A stretch of DNA of 18,105 bases, taken from positions 1-18,105 of the forward strand of contig WFMP01000100.1 of NCBI GenBank assembly GCA_015489035.1. The letters are read 5' to 3'. Shown piece after piece: positions 1 to 8,513 of the stretch (the first letter of the stretch is position 1; every line of letters begins with the position of its first letter). The translations under genes were made by a program, and so were the position numbers. The DNA comes from Candidatus Altimarinota bacterium. GTDB lineage: Bacteria; Patescibacteriota; Gracilibacteria; Absconditabacterales; Absconditicoccaceae. Under the pieces are notes generated by a model. The model did no database searches, was not told where the DNA came from, and saw only the letters and a program-made list of their open reading frames with translations.

Positions 1-2
1 AT

Positions 3-581
3 AAAGAATTAGAAAAAATGCTATTATATAAAAGTTGGTGATATAGAAAATGAGAGTATAAGTATTGAAAGAATAGTAAATTGTTAGAATTAGAGAATAT
101 AGAAACCAGAGAAGAAGTAATAAATAATAGAGAAAGAATATGAGATTATGAGGTGGATTTGATAGTAAGTAAGAAAAGTAAGGCTGTTATATTAAACCTA
201 ATAGAAAGGAAAAGTAGAAAGATATTTATAAAGAAGTTAAAGAACAAAACTAAATTAGTAGTAAAAGAAGCAATACAAGAGTTATTAAAATGAAATAAAG
301 TATATAGTATAACGACAGATAATGGAACAGAGTTTACAGATTTAATAGATATATGTAAAGAATTATGAATAAAATGATATAGATGCCATCCATATAGTAG
401 TTATGAAAAATGAAGTGTAGAAGTTCATAATAGATATATAAGAAGAGATATACCAAAATGAGCAGATATAAATAATTATACAGATGAAGACATACAAAAA
501 ATAGAAGATGAAATTAATAACTTACCAAGAAAAATACTGTGATATAGGACACCAAATGAAGTATTTAATTCAGAAAACTAA
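3..581 (+). CDS. IS30-family transposase, 5' end cut by window
   Basis: This is the C-terminal ~190 residues of a DDE transposase, open from the window edge to UAA at 579 when UGA is read as glycine. The visible IS30 landmarks are RIGDYEVDLIV, equivalent to the family's GDWEGDLI with the first catalytic Asp; TTDNGTEF with the second Asp; and EKGSVEVHNRYIRRDIPKG with the catalytic Glu, followed by NNLPRKILGYRTPNEVF, the usual family ending. The N-terminal helix-turn-helix lies outside the window. At least four glycines are UGA (for example 141-143), so the element is adapted to the recoded host rather than freshly arrived from a standard-code donor. I see no internal frameshift, so the visible part may be intact. 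EVD replaces the usual EGD after the first tryptophan/tyrosine. Confidence 0.85.
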
Positions 582-623
582 TAGTTAATACATATTCACA
601 TATCTAAATATATTTAAATCTAA

Positions 624-679
624 ATTGAGGCTTTTTGGTTGAAAATTTATAATTGGGGCTTTTTGGTTGAAAATTTATA
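624..679. repeat. two tandem 28-bp direct repeats behind the transposase
   Basis: Two adjacent 28-base copies (624-651 and 652-679) begin ATTG(A/G)GGCTTTTTGG and continue TTGAAAATTTATA. I see one difference, A at 628 versus G at 656. They start 43 bases after the transposase stop, where the right terminal repeat of an IS30 element is expected. One reading is a duplicated right end of the element. The left end is outside the window, so this cannot be tested here. Confidence 0.7.
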
Positions 680-694
680 GCATAGTTTTTTAAA

Positions 695-722
695 TTGAAA
701 AAAACTTGTAAATACTTATATT
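695..722 (+). promoter_or_regulatory. likely serS promoter
   Basis: TTGAAA at 695-700, a 16-base spacer, then TATATT at 717-722, placing transcription start about 25-30 bases before the serS ATG. The AT-rich background makes chance matches common, but the position and spacing agree with the other promoters in the window. Confidence 0.45.
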
Positions 723-755
723 ATCAAACATTATTTATTTAATAATTATTATTTT

Positions 756-2012
756 ATGATAGATTTGAAAAAATTTAGAGAGAATCCACAACCATGGATA
801 GATAGTGCAAAAGCAAGATTAAATAATTTAGATTTTGATAAACTTCTTGAAGCTGATAAAAAAACTAGAGAATTTAAATGACTTCTTGAAGCTAAATTAT
901 CTGAAAGAAAAAAACTTTCTGCTCAAATACCAGTTTTAGTAAAAGAATGAAAAGATAATTCTGAAATTATCAAACAAGTTAAAATTTTAAAAGATGAAAT
1001 TTCAGAATTTCAACAACAATTAGATACTTATCAAGAAGAATTTAATAATTTAATTTTACAAGTTCCAAATATTTTGGATAAAGATGTTCCAGTTGGTAAA
1101 GACGATAATGAAAATGTAGTTATAAAAACAGTTTGAGAAAAACCTAAATTTGATTTTGAACCTTTACCTCATTGGGAAATATTAGAAAAAAGATGATTAC
1201 TTGATAGTAAAAGAGCAGTTAAACTTTCAGGTTCAAGATTTGTGTTTATGAAAGATAAATTAGCTCTTTTAGAAATGGCTTTGATGAATTTTGTTGTGCA
1301 AAAACTTTATAAAAAATGATTTACTCCTGTTTTTTGACCAAATATTGTAAATGAAAGAGCAATGTATGGAACTTGATATTTGCCAGCTTGAGAAGATGGT
1401 ATTTATAAATTAGAATGAGAAGATTTATACTTAATTTGAACTTCTGAAGTTACATCAGTTTGACAACATATGGATGAAGTTATAGATGTAAATGATTTAC
1501 CAAAAAGATATGTAAGTTATTCTACTTGTTATAGAAAAGAGGCAGGTTCATACTGAAAAGATTTAAAGTGACTTATTAGAGTTCATCAATTTAATAAAGT
1601 TGAAATGGTATCTTTTGTAAAACCAGAAGATAGTTATAAAGAACATGAATTACTTGCAGAAATCGAAGAAGAAATTTATCAAGATTTGTGAATTCCTTAT
1701 CAAAAAATGTTGATTTGTACTGGTGATTTATGAAATCCAGCTAGTAAAAAATATGATTTGGAAGGTTGGTTTCCTTGAATTTGAAAATATAAAGAACTTA
1801 CTTCTACTTCAAATACATTGGATTATCAAGCAAGAAGAATAAACTGTAAATATATGGTGTGAAGAGAAAAAGAGTTTGTTCATATTTTGAATTGAACTTG
1901 AACTTCAGATAGACCAGTTGCAGCTATAATTGAAAATTATCAAACAAAAGATATGAGAATTGTAGTTCCAGAAGTTTTAAGACCATTAATGATGGGAATA
2001 GAAGAAATTTAG
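756..2012 (+). CDS. serS: seryl-tRNA synthetase
   Basis: Charges tRNA-Ser with serine in the cytoplasm in an ATP-dependent class II synthetase reaction. The 418-residue product has the normal family length. It opens with MIDLKKFRENP, followed by the long charged antiparallel coiled coil (about residues 30-105) that grips the tRNA-Ser long variable arm. The catalytic domain carries the class II motif 2 region (YRKEAGSYG then IRVHQFNKVEM) and motif 3 region (NGTGTSDRPVAAIIENYQ), with TSEVTSVG for serine binding. The end is IVVPEVLRPLMMG, typical of SerRS. Many glycines, including several in the catalytic domain, are UGA. The ATG at 756 matches the usual N-terminus. It has its own promoter and terminator, so it is probably monocistronic. 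Confidence 0.97.
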
Positions 2013-2024
2013 AAAATAGATTAT

Positions 2025-2048
2025 CTAGCCAATTTGGTTAGTTTTTTT
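2025..2048 (+). terminator. intrinsic terminator after serS
   Basis: A 7-base stem (CTAGCCA 2025-2031 with TGGTTAG 2035-2041, one G-U pair), a 3-base loop, and a run of seven T at 2042-2048, 13 bases after the serS stop. Confidence 0.8.
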
Positions 2049-2106
2049 ATTGTTTTTAAGTAATTTTTTCTTATTTTATTGTTATTTAATTTTTTAATAT
2101 TTTTTT

Positions 2107-2985
2107 ATGCTTTATGTTTTGGATGGGTCAGGATTTTTGTTTAGAGCATATTATAGTATGCCTCATATTTTGGATAAAACCTGAAATGATGCTTGAGCTA
2201 TTTTTTGATTTTATAGGATGATATTGAAGTTGTTGCAAGATAAACCAGACCATTTTATAATTGTGTTTGATCCTTGAAAAAAAACTAAAAGGATGGAGGA
2301 ATTTAAAGAATATAAAGCAAATAGACCTAAAATAGATGATAGTTTTAAACAACAAATTCCTAAAATTATTGATATTGCTAGACAAAGTTGAATAAATGTA
2401 GAGTTAATCCCAGAATATGAGGCTGATGATGTGATATGATCTATAGTTAATATTTATGATAAAGAAAGTTTTGTAATATCATCTGATAAGGATTTAAAAC
2501 AACTTATTTCAGATAAAATAAAGTTTATAGAGCCTAAAACTATGGAAATCACAGATGAAACTAAATTTAAAGAAGAATATTGATTTGATCCTAAATGAAT
2601 TATTTTATATTTAGCCTTACTTTGAGATTCTGCAGATAATATTCCTTGAGTTAAATGAATAGGTAAAAAAACTGCTCAAGATATTGTGAGTAAGTTTCAA
2701 ACTTATGATGATTTAATAGAAAATATTGATCAGTTAAAACCTAAGATACAAGAAAAAATATTAGAAAATAAAGATTTATTAAAAAAGAATATAGAATTAG
2801 TTACTTTGTTAAATCCTTGAGATTATAAATCAGCAGAAATAGAAAAAAAATCAGATATTTCAAATATAAATTTTAGAAAGCTAGAAAATATCTTAGTTTG
2901 AGAATATTGATTATCTAGTTTTGCTAAGTTAATTTCTAAATTAGAGAAAGATTTAGTTCAGCCTACTCAACAATCTTTATTTTAA
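2107..2985 (+). CDS. stand-alone 5'-3' exonuclease (PolA N-terminal / FEN type)
   Basis: A 292-residue protein matching only the 5'-3' exonuclease domain of DNA polymerase I, a structure-specific flap nuclease acting in Okazaki fragment processing and repair. The N-terminus MLYVLDGSGFLFRAYY holds the first metal Asp. YEADDVIG (about residues 104-111) and ISSDKDLKQL add acidic metal ligands, and LLGDSADNIPGVKGIGKKTA is the helix-3-turn-helix DNA-binding segment. No polymerase domain follows, since UAA closes the frame at 2983. The last five residues are QQSLF, which resembles the bacterial sliding-clamp binding motif (QL[S/D]LF). If functional, it would tether a free nuclease to the clamp in place of fusion to the polymerase. 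No clear promoter is visible in the 58-base gap after the serS terminator. The ATG at 2107 gives the family's standard start. Confidence 0.93.
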
Positions 2986-3011
2986 ACAATATTTTAAACA
3001 ATATTTTAAAC
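2978..3011. repeat. 12-bp tandem repeat across the exonuclease stop
   Basis: Nearly three copies of a 12-base unit (AAACAATATTTT) with period 12. The first copy overlaps the last codons and UAA of the exonuclease gene, so a UAA-containing block has been repeated. Probably slippage expansion. Confidence 0.7.
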
Positions 3012-3013
3012 CA

Positions 3014-3047
3014 TTGTCAATATGTAAAAATATTAGAAAATTGACAA
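3014..3047. repeat. inverted repeat overlapping a -35 box, possible operator
   Basis: TTGTCAAT (3014-3021) and its exact reverse complement ATTGACAA (3040-3047) are separated by 18 bases. The right arm contains the TTGACA -35 of the surface operon promoter. It may be a dimeric regulator site, or only a weak hairpin after the exonuclease gene; there is no T-run to make it a terminator. Confidence 0.35.
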
Positions 3048-3068
3048 AACACTATAAATCATTATTAT
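3041..3068 (+). promoter_or_regulatory. strong promoter of the surface-protein/sortase operon
   Basis: A consensus TTGACA at 3041-3046, a 16-base spacer, and TATTAT at 3063-3068, about 37 bases before the first ATG of the operon. It is the best-matching promoter in the window. Confidence 0.65.
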
Positions 3069-3105
3069 CTAATCATAATATTTTATTACTAATCGAATTA
3101 TAATT

Positions 3106-3585
3106 ATGACAAAATTGAAAGAGAATATGATTGCATTTGCTTGAGCTATATTATTAACTTTGTGAGTTATTCTATTTATAAATTCTTGAACAAGCCGCTT
3201 AGCTACAAATATATTGTGATCTAAAAAAAATGTCCAGTCTAATTTAGATACAGATGTAATATATAATTCTTGATCCCTTAGTTTAATTAGCTTAAAAAAT
3301 GTTAATAATGTTGCTTCTGTGTCTTTAGAGTTATTGTTTAATTCTTCAAAAATTAAAATATCGCAGAATAATATAGATTCACTTTATAATATTTCTTCTG
3401 CTAAAAAAGAATGATGAAATGGTTACGATATAATACTATCGAATATATGAAGTATTAGAGCTAATAGTAAATTATTAACCATTAATGATATCACAAAAAA
3501 ACAATATGGCAATATAAATATTGGACATATTCAATTAATTGATAATAATGGAAGAGTGTTAAATTTATCTAATGAGAAAAAATAA
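3106..3585 (+). CDS. small exported protein, first gene of sortase operon, possible beta-sandwich domain
   Basis: A 159-residue protein I do not recognise at family level. Residues about 7-28 (MIAFAGAILLTLGVILFINSG) form a signal anchor or signal peptide, so the rest is outside the membrane. There is no second membrane segment. The remainder alternates short hydrophobic strands with polar turns (IYNSGSLSLISLKN, VSLELLFNSSKIKI, GYDIILSNIGSI, INIGHIQLIDNNGRVLNL). This order of strands recalls cohesin-like or other Ig-type beta sandwiches, but that is inference. It is followed after 31 bases by the Ig/FN3 surface protein and then a sortase, behind a single strong promoter, so it is probably a component of the same envelope structure. 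One of the few CGN arginine codons in the window (CGC at 3196) is here. Confidence 0.75.
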
Positions 3586-3616
3586 AAAATTTTATTTAAA
3601 TTAGTAATATGTAAAA

Positions 3617-5221
3617 ATGAAAACAAAAATTATTGGTCTGTTGATTTTATGAGGATTATTTTTAAATGCTGTATTTGCTTGAAATTTATCTACATTTATA
3701 GTTACTGTAAATCCTTCAACAGTAAAAGTTTGACAGCCTGCAGATATAACTGTTAAAGCAGTAGATTCAAATGGAAATATTGTCACTAATTATCAATGAG
3801 ATATTCTTATTCAAGTTATGAATTGAAATAAAGAACTTGATAGTTCAGATTATACTGCACCAAACGATGGAACTTATTCATTTACTCCAGAAGATATGTG
3901 AGTAAAAAAATTCACCAAGGGACTCATTATAAATAAACAATGAAATTTCAAGGTGATGATAGAAGATTTTGATACATCTAAGTCTTGAGAATGAGATATA
4001 AAGGTGGTTAGTGAAAATAATACTGTATGAAATGGAAAAATTTCAGTTTTAACTCCTCAAGATTGAGAAACTATCACAAATAGTACTTTGTCCTTGTCAG
4101 CTTCAGCTTCAAACTATAAAAATTCAAAATTCCAAGTGCTAATAGATTGAAAAGTCGTTACTGAATGATTAGTTAATAATAATTGAAATTTGCAGACTGA
4201 TGTTACTAACTTATCAAATTGAAAACATACTTTAAAAGTTCAGATTTTAGATCTGAATGGAAAGGTAATTGCTAAATCTAAAATTATAAATATAAATGTT
4301 TCGATAGACAAAACGTTATTTAAGAAGATAAAAATTTTGCCTGGAACAGATGTTAGTCAATGAACAAAGATGACAGTTAATGTTCTTACAGACGATAGTG
4401 TTTCACAAGCTGTGCTTACTATTGCAAATTATTGAACATATCCAATGAATAATTATGGTATTTGAAAATTTACAACACAATTTATAGCCAATACAAGTTG
4501 AAAATTTGATGTATCATTAAAATTAACTTCAAAAAATTGAGATAAAACTTATAAAAAAATTTCTAAAATTGTTGTATTAGAACATATTTGAATACAGAGT
4601 GTAAGATTTGTTAGAGATAATAATGCAAAAAAGATTAACTTAAATTGGAAATTTACATGACAAGTTCCTATGTTTAAAGTAGAATATGGAACTGGAAAAT
4701 GAAAATATACAGAAACAAAAAAAGTATCAGAGAATAAAATATCTATATGAGATATACATTTATCTAAAACATATTTTGTAAAAATTATACCTATAGATAC
4801 TAATTGAAATAAAATTTGAACTGCGAGTAAGGAAATAGTTATAGAACCCAATATGGAGAATGCAGCTACTTGTACTATAGATAATATAAAGACACATGTT
4901 GTAGTAAGATGATCATGACATTATTTTGTGTGGTCAAAAGCACCTTGAGCAGTGAAGTATATAGTTTATAAATGAAATAGTATTACTGATTTATCTAAAG
5001 TGACAACACTTACTTGAACTGAATATAAGTTTCCATTCAATGCAGATGCTAAGAAGAAAGAATATGCTTATTTCACAGTGAAAGCTGTATGTGATGACGG
5101 CACTCTGAAACAAATAGATAAAGTTAAAAAAGTAGTAGTTTGACCTGGTGATTGGATAGTTTATGTATTGATTCTTACTATGATGATATTTGGGTTAAAA
5201 TTAGCTTATAAGGAAAATTAA
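3617..5221 (+). CDS. Ig/FN3-like surface protein with signal peptide and C-terminal membrane anchor
   Basis: A 534-residue secreted, cell-surface protein. It begins with a classical signal peptide (KTKIIGLLILGGLFLNAVFA, cleavage near residue 21). It is followed by an Ig-like domain (about 25-115; VTVNPSTVKVGQPADITVK), a second (about 130-220; LTPQDGETITNSTLSLSA), a third (about 225-315), and two fibronectin-III-like domains (about 320-505), the last with two cysteines (TCTIDN and KAVCDD) that could pair. Residues about 513-528 are one hydrophobic segment ending in a short basic tail (LKLAYKEN), preceded by VVVGPGDW. That layout is the shape of a sortase sorting signal but lacks LPXTG. The next gene is a sortase 36 bases away, which suggests this protein is its substrate. 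Domain borders are judged by eye. It may be an adhesin or a structural envelope component. Confidence 0.85.
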
Positions 5222-5257
5222 AAAAAATATAAAATTTATATTAAAATAAAAATAAAA

Positions 5258-6118
5258 ATGTCATTGAATATGAATGATATAATTGTAAGTAAAAAAATAT
5301 CTTTATTATCAGAAATAAAAGATTTCTTAATTATATTTACAATTATCTTTTGATTTGGTTATTTGTTTATTAATGCTCAATTATTTGTAATATTATTTGA
5401 TAATGTTTTTAAAACTTCTGTATCAGCAAATAATATTTTATTGACTGTACCTAAAAGTAAAGTGATTGTGAAACATATAACAGAATATGTTAAAAAAGAT
5501 GAAAATTCTGATAATATGAAGAGTTTAAAAAAAAGAATGTTATGAGAGGCACTTGGTAAAAAACTAAATAATCTTAAAAATCAAACTGATGATTGAATTT
5601 TATACAAGCCTTCATATGAGTCTTTAATCAAGAAAAATATCACTAATTATGATATAACTTTCAATACATTACCTCCAGACAATAGAATTGTGATTCCAAA
5701 AATTTGAGTTAATGTACGTGTCCAATCTTTGACAAACATTCCTATCAAGACTATAGAGACTGCCAATTATGATAAATATTTATTTCATGGCGTTATAAAA
5801 TATCCTTACACTCCTGATCCAGGGACTACATGAAATGTATTTATATTTGGACATACATCATATTATTGGTGGGCACACAATCCATATGCAAATGTATTTG
5901 CAGAGATTCCAAGGTTGGTGCATTGAGATTATATAAATTTAATTTGGAAATGAAAAATTTATAAATACAGAGAAATAAGAAAATTTATTTTAAAAACTTA
6001 TCAAGTAGAAGCAACTTATAAGAATTTTCAAGATGGACAGTATCTTACAATAATGTGATGTTATCCAATCGGAACTTCGAGAGAAAGAATGGTTATAATT
6101 GCTAAAAGAGTTAAATAG
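5258..6118 (+). CDS. sortase, membrane-anchored cysteine transpeptidase
   Basis: A 286-residue sortase that would cleave a surface-protein sorting signal and join it to a cell-envelope amine. Residues about 27-50 form a single N-terminal membrane segment; about 75 polar residues lead to the catalytic beta barrel (about 125-285). IPKIGVNVRVQ is the usual first-strand signature. His199 lies in IFGHTSYYWW, Cys268 in LTIMGCYPIGTSRERM, and Arg277 is the likely catalytic arginine. The residue before the cysteine, Thr in the TLxTC consensus, is glycine here and encoded by UGA (6056-6058). CYPIGT resembles the CWPPGT form I associate with CPR sortases. I cannot assign class A-F safely. Last gene of a three-gene operon with a terminator directly at its stop. 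An alternative in-frame ATG at 5270 would trim four residues. Confidence 0.93.
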
Positions 6119-6145
6119 CTTCAAGTTTACTTCTTGAAGTTTTTT
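6119..6145 (+). terminator. intrinsic terminator of sortase operon
   Basis: A perfect 7-base stem CTTCAAG (6119-6125) with CTTGAAG (6133-6139), a 7-base loop, then T at 6140-6145. It starts immediately after the sortase UAG. Its T-run overlaps the stop codon of the convergent thioredoxin-like gene. The - strand side has no T-run, so it should act only on + strand transcripts. Confidence 0.8.
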
Positions 6146-6503
6146 ATAAATCGTAAAGATGTTTAAGAACTATTTCATCTTCATATCTTTTAATCTCTTT
6201 TCAATCTTTGTAAAGTATCATAGTAGGAGTAGTAGTAATATTGTTATCTTTTACACATTTTTCACAGGCTTCTTTTACATTAGCAAATTTTAGGTTGTAT
6301 CATTTGAATTTATAAAAAATATACATAGGTATAATTTGAGGAAAAATCTTTTTACAAGGAATACATAAAGGATGTCAGTATATAATTACTAGTTTTTTAT
6401 TTTCTGAAATTACTTTGTTTATTTGATTATCTCATCATATGACAAGTCATGAATATTTCTTCATCAATTTAGCAGTGTTTGTAAATAATTTATCGAAATC
6501 CAT
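6144..6503 (-). CDS. thioredoxin-like protein with CIPC active site
   Basis: A 119-residue thioredoxin-fold protein, normal length for the family, with no signal peptide and so probably cytoplasmic. KKLVIIYGHPLCIPCKKIF carries the redox pair Cys47-Ile-Pro-Cys50 after a hydrophobic strand; TTTPTMILYKDGKEI (about 90-104) supplies the cis-proline loop and the following strands. The active-site dipeptide is IP rather than GP. A second pair, Cys80-Glu-Lys-Cys83 (ACEKC), sits before the cis-proline strand, which is unusual and could be a second redox or metal site. It converges with the sortase gene, and its stop lies in the T-run of the sortase terminator. A promoter at 6541-6568 favours ATG 6503. 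An upstream in-frame ATG at 6530 would leave almost no leader. Confidence 0.85.
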
Positions 6504-6860
6504 ATATTTTAGTTTTAAAGATAAATACATAATTCATACTCTTATATTGTTAAATCATTTTTTTTCAACTATAATTTTTCATAGATTTATGATTATTTAT
6601 TTATGTCATTTATTTCTAATTTTTATTCCTTTAAATAATAATAAATTGATAAATACTTGTATTTAGTATCAGATTTGTTATTCTTACTTTATTCATAGTT
6701 TAATATGATATAAATAAATTCTAATGAAGCTGTAACTTATATATCTAGACTTAGAGATTTTATAAGAGAAAATTTAAATTATAATTTTAAGATGTTAGGA
6801 GAATTTAAAACTAGAAAAGAAAAAAAATAATTAAATTTATAAATTAAAATTAACATATAA
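6504..6860. other. intergenic region between trx-like gene and gmk, with a possible short ORF
   Basis: The left part holds the - strand promoter just described. On the + strand, the frame from 6714 to the UAA at 6828 reads about 38 codons (NSNEAVTYISRLRDFIRE and onward to FKTRKEKK) that look protein-like, but it opens just after an in-frame UAA and has no ATG before codon ~25. It could be a decayed gene end or a short peptide with an unusual start. A weak promoter-like pair, TTCTTA (6681) and TATGAT (6704), precedes it and could also serve gmk. Confidence 0.3.
6541..6568 (-). promoter_or_regulatory. likely promoter of the thioredoxin-like gene
   Basis: On the - strand, TTGAAA (6568-6563), a 16-base spacer and TATAAG (6546-6541), leaving roughly 30 bases of leader to the ATG at 6503. 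Confidence 0.45.
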
Positions 6861-7424
6861 ATGAAAAAAGTGATAATATTGTCTGGTCCATCTTGAGTTG
6901 GTAAAACAACTATTTGGGAGGAATTCGATAAAAATTATAACAATAAAGAAATGAAAAAAATAATTACGACAACTACAAGAAAAAAAAGAGATTATGAAAA
7001 AGATTGAAAAGATTATTATTTTTTGAATGTAGAAGATTTTAGAAATAAAATTAACAATAAAGAGTTTATAGAATATGCAGAAGTTCATAATAATTTTTAT
7101 GGTTCTACTTATGAAGAGTTAGAAAATATTTTATGAAATTGACAAATACCTTTGTATATTGTGGATCCTCAAGGTGTTAGATATTTAAAAGATACTTTAA
7201 AATGAGTTTATAATGTGAAAACTATTTTTATTTTACCTCCAAATGAAGAAACATTAGAAAAAAGACTTATAAAAAGATGAGAAGATCAAAATTCTGAAAG
7301 TTTTAAAATAAGAGTAAATGAATCTTTGATTTGGCTAGCTTCAAAAGATAATTATGATTTTAATATAATTAATGATAATTTAGAAAGAGCAGCAGAAGAA
7401 TTTAAAAATATAATTTTATGATAG
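6861..7424 (+). CDS. gmk: guanylate kinase
   Basis: Phosphorylates GMP to GDP with ATP, in cytoplasmic purine nucleotide supply. The 187-residue length is typical. The N-terminal P-loop is SGPSGVGKTT, with its second glycine encoded by UGA at 6894-6896. TTTTRKKRDYEKDGKDYYF covers the GMP-binding arginine and tyrosine region; FIEYAEVHNNFYGSTYEEL is the family's strongly conserved GMP-site segment; IVDPQGVRYL corresponds to the D-x-Q-G strand; and LIKRGEDQNSESFKIR is the lid region. The final codons run UGA (glycine) and then UAG. The gene overlaps prmC by seven bases if prmC starts at 7418, so the two are cotranscribed. Confidence 0.96.
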
Positions 7425-8263
7425 TGATGAAAATTTATGACTTATTAAGTTCAGATAGTTATGAAGATAAAAAACTTATAGAAAAACTTATTTGTATTTT
7501 TGAAAATTTAGAAAAAAAAGATTTACCTAATAGTTTTGAAAATATTATTTCTGCTGAAAATATAAAGAAAATAGATAAAGTTTATAATGAAATTTTTTAT
7601 GATAAAAAACCTATAGAATATGCTTTATGATTTGTAGAATTTGACTGAAGAAAATATATAGTAAATGAAAATACGATTATCCCAAGACAAGAAACAAATT
7701 TTATGATAAAAGCTGTAAAAGATTATTTAGAAATTGAAAATGATAGAATTATATTACTAGATATATGAGCTGGATGTTGAGTATTGGCTTTAGCTGTTTT
7801 TGAAGATTTTCAAGAAAAGATAGAAAAAGTTATTTTAACTGATATTTCTCAAGATGCCTTGGATGTTGCAAAATTAAATACAGAAAAAAATTTTAAAAAT
7901 GATAAAAATATAGAACTTATAGAAAGTGATTTAATAAAAAACATATCTAAAAGTGTTTTTAATGAAAAAGTTATTTTAGTTGCAAATTTGCCTTATATTC
8001 CAAATAAGGTATTTGAAGAAAATGCAGAAGAAAACACAAAAAAATATGAACCTTCTTTGGCTTTTTTATGATGAGAAGATGGTTTGAAATTATATAGAGA
8101 AATGTTTGCTCAACTTATAGATATGAATCCTAAAAATACTATTATGTTTCTTGAGATGATGGAAGAACAGATAGAAATTTTAAAACAAGAATATAAAAGT
8201 TTAAAATTTGAGATAGTAGAGCAGTTTAACTTTGGAATAAGAATAGTGAAAGTTTATTTGTAA
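7418..8263 (+). CDS. prmC: peptide chain release factor glutamine methyltransferase
   Basis: SAM-dependent methyltransferase of the HemK/PrmC family, which methylates the GGQ glutamine of release factors. The product is 281 residues from ATG 7418, or 278 from ATG 7427; normal is about 280. The N-terminal helical domain is followed by IPRQET, the SAM loop DIGAGCGVLALA (two of its three glycines are UGA), TDISQDALDVA, and VANLPYIPN. The last replaces the family's usual NPPY with NLPY. EPSLAFLGGEDGLKLY and the ending FGIRIVKVYL are typical. ATG 7418 overlaps the gmk stop; 7427 lies just beyond it, and either start is plausible. A UGA-recoded host is expected to have no RF2, so RF1 would be the only canonical substrate; that is inference from the code, not visible here. 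Confidence 0.93.
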
Positions 8264-8296
8264 ATAAAAAAAAGAATAGCTATGTAGCTATCTTTT
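8264..8296. terminator. bidirectional terminator between prmC and the small - strand gene
   Basis: An ATAGCTA...TAGCTAT hairpin (8276-8291) flanked by a run of A on the left and TCTTTT on the right. Read leftward, the A-run gives a long T-tract, so it serves the - strand gene at 8312-8482 even better than prmC. Confidence 0.7.
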
Positions 8297-8311
8297 AAAA
8301 TAGAATTAATA

Positions 8312-8482
8312 TTATTCATTATGTAAATTTAATAATTCTTGTTTAATTTCTTCATTATCATATCATTGCATAGCTAATGCGTCATAAAGTTTTCAATTAG
8401 TATCAACTTTATTTAAAATTTCTGTTAATGTTTTTTCATTTCTATTAATACTATTAAATTGTTCTTTTTGTTTATCTATCAT
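8312..8482 (-). CDS. small hypothetical protein, 56 residues
   Basis: Reads MIDKQKEQFNSINR, then a charged helical stretch through LTEILNKV and LYDALAMQGYDNEEI to a UAA at 8312-8314. It has no membrane segment, no cysteine and no motif I recognise. Two glycines are UGA, and the composition is rich in Asn, Glu and Lys like real genes here. It lies between a bidirectional terminator and its own possible promoter (8514-8541), which supports a separate transcription unit. The predicted helices could mediate protein contacts, but no function can be assigned. Confidence 0.65.
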
Positions 8483-8513
8483 TTTTATTTTTAGTATATA
8501 AATTAGTATTTTT

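Noticed and set aside
2128..2385. Open frame on the - strand opposite the exonuclease gene
   Set aside because: It is the antisense shadow of a clearly conserved + strand nuclease and reads as low-complexity Phe/Ile/Ser sequence. The same applies to the - strand frames at 3601-3786, 4549-4851, 6837-7088, 13015-13293, 15374-15568, 15999-16235 and 16464-16676.
5363..5545. Short + strand frame as a separate gene
   Set aside because: It is an internal piece of the sortase gene bounded by UGA glycines. The frames at 7418-7630, 7784-8071, 16537-16815 and 17335-17622 are likewise pieces of prmC and dnaK.
6439..6666. Open frame on the + strand opposite the thioredoxin-like gene
   Set aside because: Antisense to a protein with a recognisable CIPC site and cis-Pro loop; the + frame is Phe/Ile-rich without motifs. 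The + frame at 9956-10210 is likewise antisense to the RNase Y coiled coil.
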